Shown here: positions 1 through 7,149 of the stretch, one piece after another
How positions within the stretch are numbered: position 1 is the first letter of the stretch
Layout of the letters: each line of letters begins with the position of its first letter
DNA from: CAVZLD01 sp964522605
Lineage (GTDB): Bacteria; Planctomycetota; Planctomycetia; Pirellulales; Pirellulaceae
Assembly: GCA_964522605.1 (NCBI GenBank)
Contig: CAZFWV010000340.1
Location: 1 to 7,378 of the forward strand
DNA length: 7,378 nt
Direction of reading: 5' to 3'
Notes under the pieces: generated by a model
What the model was told of the DNA's origin: nothing
Seen by the model: the letters and a program-made list of their open reading frames with translations, nothing else
Databases searched by the model: none
Program-made: the position numbers and the translations under genes

Positions 1-3000
1 TCAACGGCGGCGCAGAATCGGCAGTTCCTCGGGAAGAGTCAGGTCACCCAACGCGGCGTCGACCGCGCGAAATCGCGATCGACGATGGGATTCAAAATCT
101 TCCCATCGGCACCACCAGCGATGCGGGATTGACGGATCGAACTCGCCGGAGATCAGCGGAAAACGGCCCCGGTTGGTACGGAGTTCGTCCGGATTTCTCG
201 CAACGGTCGCCGCCACCGGGCCCGCTTCGTACATTCCCGTCTGTAACGCGAGAACCATGTCCTGTGTGTCGAATTCCTGGTCTCCGTTCCAATCTCCTTG
301 GGACCAATTTGCGTCGTGCAGCGCGGGTGATTCGTACCGACCAGCCTGAAGCACGAGCACGAGATCGGCCGTACCGAAAACTCCGTCGAGATTCGAATCC
401 CCAATTAGAAACTCTTTCTCGCCAGGCGTCCCCCCTTCGACGGCACTGGCTCGCCAATTGCAATTACTCAAACCACAGTCGGCAAGTGGATCAATCACCT
501 GCAGCGAGGGACCGAATCCATCGGGCCCTTGGGGCCAGCCTGACGTTGGGTTGTCATCGTAGGTGACTTCCTGAATCAGCTGGCCGTTGAGATCCTCAAC
601 TCGAATCGTCTCACCCGCATTCGACAATGCTCCATCGTATTCTCCGGCTACGAACGGCAGGGCATCGGGGTACGCCGACTGAAAGGCTGCCAGATTCTGC
701 ACGATCAGGACACGTTGTCCGGGTTCGAGGTCCTGTTGTGCCGCTGCGGAGAAAGCGTATTCCACGGCGGATGTGACGGTAACGCCCTTCAGAGTCACTG
801 TCTGCGCCCCGACGTTCATCAGCTCCACGAATTCGGTTTCGGTGTCCCCCAGCGGATGATAGTGAATTTCCACAATGCGTAAGTTCCGTGCGTCCGCTGG
901 GACTTTGTCGACTTCGAAGAGAGCTTGGTCGATAGCCGACCATTCGCCATCCTGCAGCGCACGAGTCCGAACGGTGGTGTCCTCCGTCAGCTCGAACGGC
1001 CCCTCGTACAAGATTGCCTGTGGACTGATCGTACCGCCGGTCTGACGTGGGTCAGAACCGTCCAGGGTGTAGTAGAGGGAACCGCTCCCCGAGAGCAGAA
1101 TCGGGCTCTCGGAACTGATCAGACCTCCCCGTTGGCTGAAGGATGGAGGATCCACCGTGGGGAAAATTTCATCCTGGCGAAAGCGATCGATCGCCAGCTG
1201 GTGCGACTGGGGCAAATAGTTATCTCGTACGTTATCCCGCTCGGCACGCCAAAGATCAACCGTCATGGTCGGAATCGTGACGGAAGGACCACCGGCGTCA
1301 ATCCGTCGGACTTCACCTTCCCTCGCGTCTCCCCACCGAGCTGATTCGGCGATGATCGCCGCTTCGATTTGGTCCGCTCGCTGCATCCACAGCCGCTGTG
1401 CATTCTCTACGGTCAGCGCACCTTCATGAAAGAGGTGTTGATAGACACGGTCGCCAAAGCGAATGCGAAACTCTTCATTTTGTCGCAATCGGGCGTAGAG
1501 TCGAGCGGGCGTGTAGGCATCCGATACGTTGGTACGGTCGCGATAACGTCCGTCCAACACGATTTCCTGGTCCCACGTAAAGAAGCGGAATCCTTTCGTT
1601 TCGCCCTCACGGTCTCGCGCCGCATACCAATTGTGGTGCGGCCAATCTTCCGCGCCGGCGAATAGATGCAGGATCATGTAATCGATCAGGTCATCGACAT
1701 CCAGATAGTTGGGCAGATCGGGGTTGGGCGAACCGTCCGGATCGTTGCCCTGGATCTGTTGGTAGGCTGCCTCGGATGTCAGTCCCCGGTCGGCGATCGC
1801 GAACATCTCGTTCCACGCCGTCTTGTTGCCCCGGAATAGTTCGTTGAAGTCCTTGACGATATCGTAGCTTTCTCGCTCCGCTCCAAGATACTCAGACATG
1901 AAGGCGTCATCGGGCCGTTCGGTCGGACTGTAGAGTCCCCAGTACAGGCCGTTAATGTACAAGTGCACGTATTCGCTGTGCGCGTCGAGTCCTCCCATCG
2001 CCAATCGCACGTCACGCATCCACGTGTCCCGCAAATACTGTGAGTCCAGCGGGGAATATCGCCCGGTGATCGTCCGCGTGGGAAAACCATCCGTGAAGAA
2101 CGACTTCAGGACAACCGTGTTGATCTGCTCGATGTCTGAACCTTTAAAGAGTGGGAAATTCAATTCGGACGGTCCGCCGAAGTCTTCACGGAACAGCAGG
2201 CGGAATGAGTGTTTCTTCGTCCGTTCATTGTCGCGACTCGCACCGCCGTGCATCTGTACGCCCGCATTCACTTGAAACTCCTCTCCGGTGTTCGGATCGA
2301 AGTACTCAATTGATGCGGGGCGTTGCCAGAAAGTACCCTGACTCTGGGCCCGCGGATAGATCCCCCGACTGCTATCCCATAGGTCATCGTGCTCCATCAC
2401 GAGTGACATCGTTGGAATCGATTTTAGTGCGGTGCGAATCCCCGTATCCTGAAGGTCCGGGTTTTGGTCATCCCATTGCGCAACGACCTCAGGATCCATG
2501 TCATAGTCCGCGGTATAGGCGCTACTCTGCCAGGTTGCCGGATAGGGAGAATCACCGCCGGAATCGATGTCTTGTCGAATCACATCTTCCAGGAAGATGT
2601 AGGTCTGCGTGTCCACATTACTCGGCAAGTAGTCCGTCTTGATGGCGATGGCGCGCAGATAGCTGGTTGTATCAATCATCACCGTCGCCTCCGGAGCAAC
2701 ATCCCCGGAGAGCGCGTCCACGCGGAATCCATTCGTCTCGGAAGGCACGCTGCCGTCCAACGTGTAGATCAATGACGCACCTGGCGTCGCGGACGTCACC
2801 GTGACCTGCTGGGGCGCGTCGTAGAAACCGCGATCTACGCTGAAGGTCGTGTCCGCGACGACTCCCAGAAACGTTTCGCCCCGATTCGGCTCGCCTGGCG
2901 TGGGAGTCGAGAAGTAACGCACCTGCTGCTGCCCGAGACTGCGGGCGATGAGTCGTGGGCGGATGAGAAAATCGGAGTCGCCGGGTTCGGAATTCAGACC

Positions 3001-4545
3001 GTGAATCGCGAACACGTTGGGACCAACTTCCGACAGCGTCGAACGATAAGCCGACAAATCAAGCTGTTCGGTGATCAGAACTTGCGCGACCGATCGCTCG
3101 GTTGTTGCTGTTGCGTCGTGTGCTAAGGGAAGGCCCGCGGATCCAGGTGCGTTGCGTCGCGCGACTTCGACGCCGTTGAGATAGGCAACGAAACCCGAAT
3201 CATACTGCATTTCCAGCCACAGCTCATCGATCAGCAAATCCGCCGGAACGAGAAAGGAACTTCGCAATTGTGCCGACGTCGCACTCTCGGACATAATCGT
3301 GCTCAAATCTTCTTCGATCACCGAGGCAATGCTGGGCACGACAACCTGGAGGGCGTTTAAGAATACGCCGTACGAACTTCCTCCGTTTCTTGTCCCCTGA
3401 ATCCGTAATTCGCCACTTGCGGAGGCCGTTAAGCGGGCCGTTATTGTATTGTCCAGATCCGAGCGCGGAGCCTGCCGCCCATCAAACTGATAATTACCTT
3501 CGATTTCGACGGGTGTCTCGCCACTGACTTCTTGCCAGGTCGAAACACGCTCACCGATGCTTCCTGTGTCGTAGGACCAGAGCGTCACCTCATAGCTCTG
3601 TCCGGGTACGAGTCCTTGCAGATGGACCTCCAGTCCTGTGCCATCGGTTTGACTTCGAGCAAAAACGAAATCGTCGAAAAGTTGATCGACCGTCAACGAA
3701 GGTGGATCATCCACGGGCAGGTCGCGGTCGCGGTCATCCAACGGGATGCCACCGACCGGTGAAAGCGTAACACGAATCCCGTTAACGACAGGATCGGAGT
3801 CGCTCAGTGTGATCGTCGTCCACCCGTCTTCTGTATCACTTGGCCCCGACTCGCCGCTGTCATCATCGCCGAGATCCACCTGCAAGATTGCCGTTCCGCC
3901 AGTAACAGGCACTCCGACGTTCGCCAAACGATCAAAACCGATGCCCGCCAATCCCGACTCCCAAGTCGCATCCGGCTCGAATCCCAGCCCGTACCACTCT
4001 TCGATCGGAGATGCCGCGGTCGGAATATGGATCTCGGCGGACGAGCGAGGAGCGACGAGTTCTAATTCGTAGGTCTCGAGGTGAGTTCCGTAGGAAACAT
4101 CAAGCTGTTGTTGTGGATAATCAGCGCCGAGCGGACCGTAAGAACTCAATACATTCAGCGCAGGATCCGTCAACGCGACATATTCGCCTTCTCGATCTAA
4201 GCGAAAATTCGTATGCAGGTTGCCCTCAAGATCGACCGTATCTCGACCGGAGGCAAAGACAACCAGAAACTCAGAGGGCCCCAGCATCGTGTTTTCAGGA
4301 AAGGTCCACTGTGCCAGCCTGAGCGGATCATCCGTCAGATGATATCCGTGCAGGTCGATGGCTGCGTCGCCGCCGTTGTTGATCTCAATCCAGTCGGAAG
4401 TCTCGCCAAATCCGTCGCGCAACCCGCTGTCATTCGCGGACAAGAATTCCGTGATCGCCAGTTGTGCGGCCAACAGTCGTCGATCCTCGAGGCATTCGGC
4501 GCCGCGAAGCTTTGCGTGATTCCGTGTACGTCGTGCCATGGTCAT
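1..4545 (-). CDS. Giant secreted protein with lamin-tail, CotH kinase and dockerin-like domains
   Basis: Complete 1514-residue ORF; its TGA stop is the first three bases of the window. Domains seen, by residue: planctomycete-type secretion signal with LEDRRLLA at 20-27; lamin-tail domain 28-137; jelly-roll domain in two halves (about 172-215 and 405-540) with a second domain inserted at about 218-404; chitobiase C-terminal-like domain 565-650 (YTLDGS at 594-599); CotH kinase domain about 707-1075 (GLYSPTERPD 870-879, DWPHHNW 967-973, FFTWDQE 988-994); second chitobiase-like domain 1133-1211; second lamin-tail domain 1219-1366; paired calcium loops 1383-1394 and 1418-1429; basic tail 1443-1514. 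CotH proteins of Bacillus spores are protein kinases; D992 is the likely metal-binding aspartate. The target here is unknown and activity is inferred. Start ATG 4543-4545 is the first after an in-frame stop at 4642-4644; no clear ribosome site is seen, and the ATG two codons on is equally possible. Confidence 0.93.
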   Translation of the reverse strand: MTMARRTRNHAKLRGAECLEDRRLLAAQLAITEFLSANDSGLRDGFGETSDWIEINNGGDAAIDLHGYHLTDDPLRLAQWTFPENTMLGPSEFLVVFASGRDTVDLEGNLHTNFRLDREGEYVALTDPALNVLSSYGPLGADYPQQQLDVSYGTHLETYELELVAPRSSAEIHIPTAASPIEEWYGLGFEPDATWESGLAGIGFDRLANVGVPVTGGTAILQVDLGDDDSGESGPSDTEDGWTTITLSDSDPVVNGIRVTLSPVGGIPLDDRDRDLPVDDPPSLTVDQLFDDFVFARSQTDGTGLEVHLQGLVPGQSYEVTLWSYDTGSIGERVSTWQEVSGETPVEIEGNYQFDGRQAPRSDLDNTITARLTASASGELRIQGTRNGGSSYGVFLNALQVVVPSIASVIEEDLSTIMSESATSAQLRSSFLVPADLLIDELWLEMQYDSGFVAYLNGVEVARRNAPGSAGLPLAHDATATTERSVAQVLITEQLDLSAYRSTLSEVGPNVFAIHGLNSEPGDSDFLIRPRLIARSLGQQQVRYFSTPTPGEPNRGETFLGVVADTTFSVDRGFYDAPQQVTVTSATPGASLIYTLDGSVPSETNGFRVDALSGDVAPEATVMIDTTSYLRAIAIKTDYLPSNVDTQTYIFLEDVIRQDIDSGGDSPYPATWQSSAYTADYDMDPEVVAQWDDQNPDLQDTGIRTALKSIPTMSLVMEHDDLWDSSRGIYPRAQSQGTFWQRPASIEYFDPNTGEEFQVNAGVQMHGGASRDNERTKKHSFRLLFREDFGGPSELNFPLFKGSDIEQINTVVLKSFFTDGFPTRTITGRYSPLDSQYLRDTWMRDVRLAMGGLDAHSEYVHLYINGLYWGLYSPTERPDDAFMSEYLGAERESYDIVKDFNELFRGNKTAWNEMFAIADRGLTSEAAYQQIQGNDPDGSPNPDLPNYLDVDDLIDYMILHLFAGAEDWPHHNWYAARDREGETKGFRFFTWDQEIVLDGRYRDRTNVSDAYTPARLYARLRQNEEFRIRFGDRVYQHLFHEGALTVENAQRLWMQRADQIEAAIIAESARWGDAREGEVRRIDAGGPSVTIPTMTVDLWRAERDNVRDNYLPQSHQLAIDRFRQDEIFPTVDPPSFSQRGGLISSESPILLSGSGSLYYTLDGSDPRQTGGTISPQAILYEGPFELTEDTTVRTRALQDGEWSAIDQALFEVDKVPADARNLRIVEIHYHPLGDTETEFVELMNVGAQTVTLKGVTVTSAVEYAFSAAAQQDLEPGQRVLIVQNLAAFQSAYPDALPFVAGEYDGALSNAGETIRVEDLNGQLIQEVTYDDNPTSGWPQGPDGFGPSLQVIDPLADCGLSNCNWRASAVEGGTPGEKEFLIGDSNLDGVFGTADLVLVLQAGRYESPALHDANWSQGDWNGDQEFDTQDMVLALQTGMYEAGPVAATVARNPDELRTNRGRFPLISGEFDPSIPHRWWCRWEDFESHRRSRFRAVDAALGDLTLPEELPILRRR

Positions 4546-4634
4546 CCAGCGTTGAGACTCTCGGACTCGATCCCGCGGCGACTTCGTTGGTTCGCGCAGT
4601 CCCGTCCGATTGGAGGATTCGTGTACGTCGACGA

Positions 4635-4649
4635 GATAGGCCTATCATA
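4635..4649 (-). promoter_or_regulatory. Possible -10 element overlapping a 12-base palindrome, for the CotH-type gene
   Basis: Read on the minus strand, TATGAT (4649-4644) runs into the perfect palindrome GATAGGCCTATC (4635-4646), about 90 bases before the start codon. A palindrome overlapping a -10 would suit an operator. No good -35 is present, and one perfect 12-base palindrome is expected by chance in a window this size. Confidence 0.2.
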
Positions 4650-4836
4650 GTCGAATTCCGTCGAACGAGGCTAGAAAGAAGCCCGCTGGAGCAGGAGGAA
4701 CACGAGGGCAGACGTTGGGGTCATGGCCGCGGAACGACGCGGAGAAGCGCCGAGTTAAGCCCGATCGACATCCAGAACAGGCCCGATGAGGCGCTCCGTG
4801 TAACGGCAGTTGAATCAAGACGCGCATGCTCGGCGA

Positions 4837-4890
4837 GGGTCTCCTGACCCCGCCATATGGAATGCCGAAGAGTGCGGGGTCGGGAGACCC
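4837..4890. repeat. Inverted repeat, 17-base arms, likely planctomycete intergenic element
   Basis: The left arm GGGTCTCCTGACCCCGC (4837-4853) and right arm GCGGGGTCGGGAGACCC (4874-4890) are reverse complements at 16 of 17 positions, around a 20-base loop. The single mismatch becomes a G-U pair in RNA, so the transcript could form an unbroken 17-pair stem. Translated in one frame the arms give GSPDPA and GVGRP-like peptides, which I recall as recurrent in spurious planctomycete ORFs. The hairpin is seen directly; membership of a genome-wide family is from memory. Confidence 0.75.
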
Positions 4891-4931
4891 GTGCACAGCT
4901 GCGTTCAGGATGGACCGAAAGGAGAGGAAGT

Positions 4932-5009
4932 AACCACGGATTCGACGGAGGGAACGGATCGGCACGGACGGATCCGCGGACATCCGTTTCATCCGCGGAA
5001 TCCGCGGTT
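4932..5009. repeat. Inverted repeat built of 9-base ACGGA / ATCCG units
   Basis: Arms at 4932-4959 and 4982-5009 match as reverse complements at 23 of 28 positions around a 22-base loop. The left arm repeats ACGGA and the right arm ATCCG, both at about 9-base spacing, and the loop contains the palindrome CGGATCCG. ATCCGCGG occurs at 4972, 4991 and 5000, and again outside the element at 5071. Repeats of the 'ACCACGGATT...AATCCGTGGT' kind are, from memory, scattered between genes in planctomycetes and verrucomicrobia. No protein role is supported. Confidence 0.75.
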
Positions 5010-5128
5010 TCTCTTCACGATCTTTCGTCCCGCCCAACTTGCACGGAACCACTCCCGCCCGAATCGGGGCATCCGCGGAAAACGAGTTCGTTATCCCAAT
5101 AATGCTCGCGACTGGGGACTTCCCGCGT

Positions 5129-5134
5129 TATACT
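5129..5134 (+). promoter_or_regulatory. Possible -10 element for the LamG-like gene
   Basis: TATACT matches the sigma-70 -10 consensus at five of six positions and faces the plus-strand gene. The hexamer 17 bases upstream (TCGCGA, 5106-5111) is a poor -35. If used, the leader would be about 220 bases long. Weak evidence. Confidence 0.22.
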
Positions 5135-5322
5135 GACGGCGATCTTTCGGGGCCGAAGATCAGGACCTGGAAGGCACGCTTTTTGACCCGGACACAGACA
5201 GAGGCCACCGTTGATACCGTCGGCTGTCGGCAGAGTGTCGCAGAAGAACAGTCTGTCCGCGATGCGATCCACGTAACGAGAGCGTAACCGGTATCTTTTT
5301 TTCCATGCCGCATGTGTTCCGC

Positions 5323-5347
5323 ACGTGGAATTCTTCACGTCGTTTTT
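5323..5347 (+). terminator. Weak hairpin plus T-run upstream of the LamG-like gene
   Basis: ACGTGGA (5323-5329) can pair with TTCACGT (5334-5340), including one G-U pair, and TTTTT follows at 5343-5347. This has the shape of a small intrinsic terminator or leader attenuator directly before the ribosome site. The stem is only 7 pairs, so it may be chance. Confidence 0.25.
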
Positions 5348-5352
5348 GGGGG
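5348..5352 (+). promoter_or_regulatory. Ribosome binding site deciding the start at 5362
   Basis: GGGGG sits 9 bases before the ATG at 5362 and is the only purine-rich stretch at usable distance. The alternative in-frame ATG at 5305 follows a pyrimidine run and has no such site. Confidence 0.5.
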
Positions 5353-5361
5353 TCTCAATCA

Positions 5362-7149
5362 ATGCCCAAGCTCTTTCTATCTTTCGTGGCAAGCTGCGTG
5401 ATCGCCTTTTCCGTGCCGTTGTATAGTGCCGAAATCCGCTGGGCCATCGGCTTTTTGGATGCCGATGAAGACGTCAGCAACTTCGGCGAAGTTGTTGAAG
5501 CCTATGCGTTCACCGGTGAACTGGATCGGAATGCACTTCCCGACACTTTCCCGCTGGAAGAACCTTTCGATGTGAATGGCACAATGTTCGTGCCCCTCAA
5601 TTTCTCCTTGGGAGATGCTCCCGAAGCTCTGCAGGGACTGACCTATCTCGAAGGCGAATTCGGACACACGGAGGCGGATGAAGGATTCGGCGGACTAATC
5701 GGAGGACTTGCCTTCGAATCGGGCGTGGGGTCCCAGATTATGGAGATCGAAGGGCTCACGGTGGGTCAGGGGTACCAGGTGGAGTTCTACTATCATCACC
5801 GGACGGCTGACCGCAGCGTGACGTTCGACGACCTGAACGGCAATCAGATCGTCATACCGGACGGAGGTGCAGGGATCGGCGGAATCGCTTCCGGGTACTT
5901 CGTTGCCGACGACACGATTCAGGAGATCATGGCAACGGCCAACACGGGGTCGCAGTATTTGAGCGGCTATCAGTTGCGCAAGGTACCCGGTCCGCCTCCA
6001 ATTATCGAACCGCCTGAGTCCATCCCGGATCTGGTCGGGTATTGGAACTTCGATGATAACGTGGACGACTTATCAGGAAACGGAAATCACGGAACCATCG
6101 CAGGAAGTGCCTCCTACGACGACGATATTCCTGCGATTCTCGGTGCTGGCAGGTCGATTTTCTTCGATGGATTGCCAGATTCCCACGTCCAGATCGAACA
6201 CAATTCGATGATGCCCGCAACCTCACATCGGGATTTCACGATTTCGATGTGGGTTCGCGGCGACGGAACGATAGACAACGTTGACGATCGAGTCTTTTCG
6301 GAAGGTTCCTCGACGAATACGAACCCGCTTTTCAATTTAGGGACCCAAAACGAGGGCCTCGACGGACGATTTGATTTCTATTACCGCTATGGGTCGACAA
6401 CGGGACACCAATACTCAATCGGTGAACCCTTCGATGACGAATGGCATCATTTGTTGTGGGTCGACCGAAACAATATCGGTACGCTCTACATCGACGGCGA
6501 GGAAGACACGACGTTTGACTACCAGATGCATCCGGCAATCGAGGCCGATATTACTTCGATCGGTTCGGTTCTTCGAGCGACCGACTGCTGCAACTTTACG
6601 GGCAATATCGACGATGTGGCGATCTGGAGCTTCGCTTTGGACGAAGTTCACATTGCGGCGCTGGCGACTGGTGCATCACCGTTGACGATTCCCGTTCCGA
6701 GCGACGTACTGGGTGATTTCAACGGCGACGGACTGTTGACCGCCATCGACATTGACCTGCTGACCCAAGAAGTCATCCTCGGAAATCACCCGCCGAAATA
6801 CGATCTCGACAACGACGGTCTCGTCGACCAAGAAGATCGGCGCGTCTGGGTTGAGGACGTCAAGTACACGTATTTCGGCGATGCGAATCTTGATCTTCAA
6901 TTCGACACGGCCGACTTCGTCTTGGTCTTAGGCGCGGGCAAGTATGAAACGGGCCAAACCGCGACATGGGAAGATGGCGACTGGGACGGGAACGGCGTCT
7001 TCGGCACGGGAGACTTGGTCATTGCGCTCGCTGGTGGAGGGTATGAAGAAGGGACTCGTCCGGCCATTCCCGCCGTACCGGAACCGTCGACGTGTGTTTT
7101 GCTCGCCATCGGCCTGCTGGCATATGGTGCAGCAAGGACGCGCCGTTAA
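5362..7149 (+). CDS. Secreted LamG-like, dockerin-containing PEP-CTERM protein
   Basis: 595 residues, TAA stop. Residues 1-23 form a signal peptide (MPKLF then a hydrophobic stretch). Residues 24-207 are a glycine-rich, probably beta-stranded domain that I know only as a type common at the front of PEP-CTERM proteins. Residues 222-436 are a LamG/concanavalin-like jelly roll, shown by YWNFDD, DLSGNGNHG (236-244), FTISMWVRG (292-300), WHHLLWVDR (361-369) and IDDVAIW (416-422); such domains often bind sugars. A classical dockerin pair of calcium loops follows (452-463 and 481-492), then a second module with loops 507-518 and 540-551. The end is PEP-CTERM: VPEP at 572-575, a hydrophobic helix, then RTRR, normally cut and sorted by an exosortase. 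I chose ATG 5362 because GGGGG lies 9 bases upstream and a signal peptide starts there; the in-frame ATG at 5305 has neither. It is divergent from the CotH-type gene. Ligand unknown. Confidence 0.93.
   Translation: MPKLFLSFVASCVIAFSVPLYSAEIRWAIGFLDADEDVSNFGEVVEAYAFTGELDRNALPDTFPLEEPFDVNGTMFVPLNFSLGDAPEALQGLTYLEGEFGHTEADEGFGGLIGGLAFESGVGSQIMEIEGLTVGQGYQVEFYYHHRTADRSVTFDDLNGNQIVIPDGGAGIGGIASGYFVADDTIQEIMATANTGSQYLSGYQLRKVPGPPPIIEPPESIPDLVGYWNFDDNVDDLSGNGNHGTIAGSASYDDDIPAILGAGRSIFFDGLPDSHVQIEHNSMMPATSHRDFTISMWVRGDGTIDNVDDRVFSEGSSTNTNPLFNLGTQNEGLDGRFDFYYRYGSTTGHQYSIGEPFDDEWHHLLWVDRNNIGTLYIDGEEDTTFDYQMHPAIEADITSIGSVLRATDCCNFTGNIDDVAIWSFALDEVHIAALATGASPLTIPVPSDVLGDFNGDGLLTAIDIDLLTQEVILGNHPPKYDLDNDGLVDQEDRRVWVEDVKYTYFGDANLDLQFDTADFVLVLGAGKYETGQTATWEDGDWDGNGVFGTGDLVIALAGGGYEEGTRPAIPAVPEPSTCVLLAIGLLAYGAARTRR

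Larger units (their letters stand above)
4546..5361. other. Divergent intergenic region
   Basis: These 816 bases separate the two divergent start codons. They hold two inverted-repeat elements (4837-4890 and 4932-5009), a third partial copy of one repeat unit near 5071, weak -10-like hexamers facing each gene, and a hairpin plus T-run close to the plus-strand gene. Open frames occur on both strands, but their translations are low-complexity and arginine- or proline-rich, they overlap the inverted repeats, and they match no family I know. I read the region as non-coding. No tRNA or rRNA is visible. Confidence 0.75.

Noticed and set aside
129..566. Plus-strand open frame of 145 codons opposite the end of the CotH-type gene
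   Set aside because: It is antisense to a clear domain-bearing gene, has no recognisable domain, and its arginine-rich composition is typical of shadow frames.
4728..4753. Degenerate 10-base repeat CGCGGA, CGCGGA, CGCCGA
   Set aside because: Only three short units with one mismatch. It resembles CGCGGAG-type intergenic repeats, but it is too short to support.
4645..5052. 135-codon minus-strand open frame in the intergenic region
   Set aside because: It runs through both inverted repeats, its translation is arginine- and proline-rich with repeat-derived pieces (HGSPDPA, GVRRPS), and no domain is recognisable.
4932..5080. CRISPR array, because of regularly spaced short repeats
   Set aside because: The units are 9 bases long with no spacers, and the whole is palindromic. 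No cas gene is present.
5172..5186. Sigma-54-like promoter, AGGCACG, 4 bases, TTGA
   Set aside because: The -24 part is good, but the essential GC of the -12 element is GA, so I do not call it.
5305..5361. A 19-residue N-terminal extension of the LamG-like protein, starting at ATG 5305
   Set aside because: It has no ribosome site and puts a tryptophan/arginine-rich stretch before a normal signal peptide. The start at 5362 has both a GGGGG site and a proper signal peptide.
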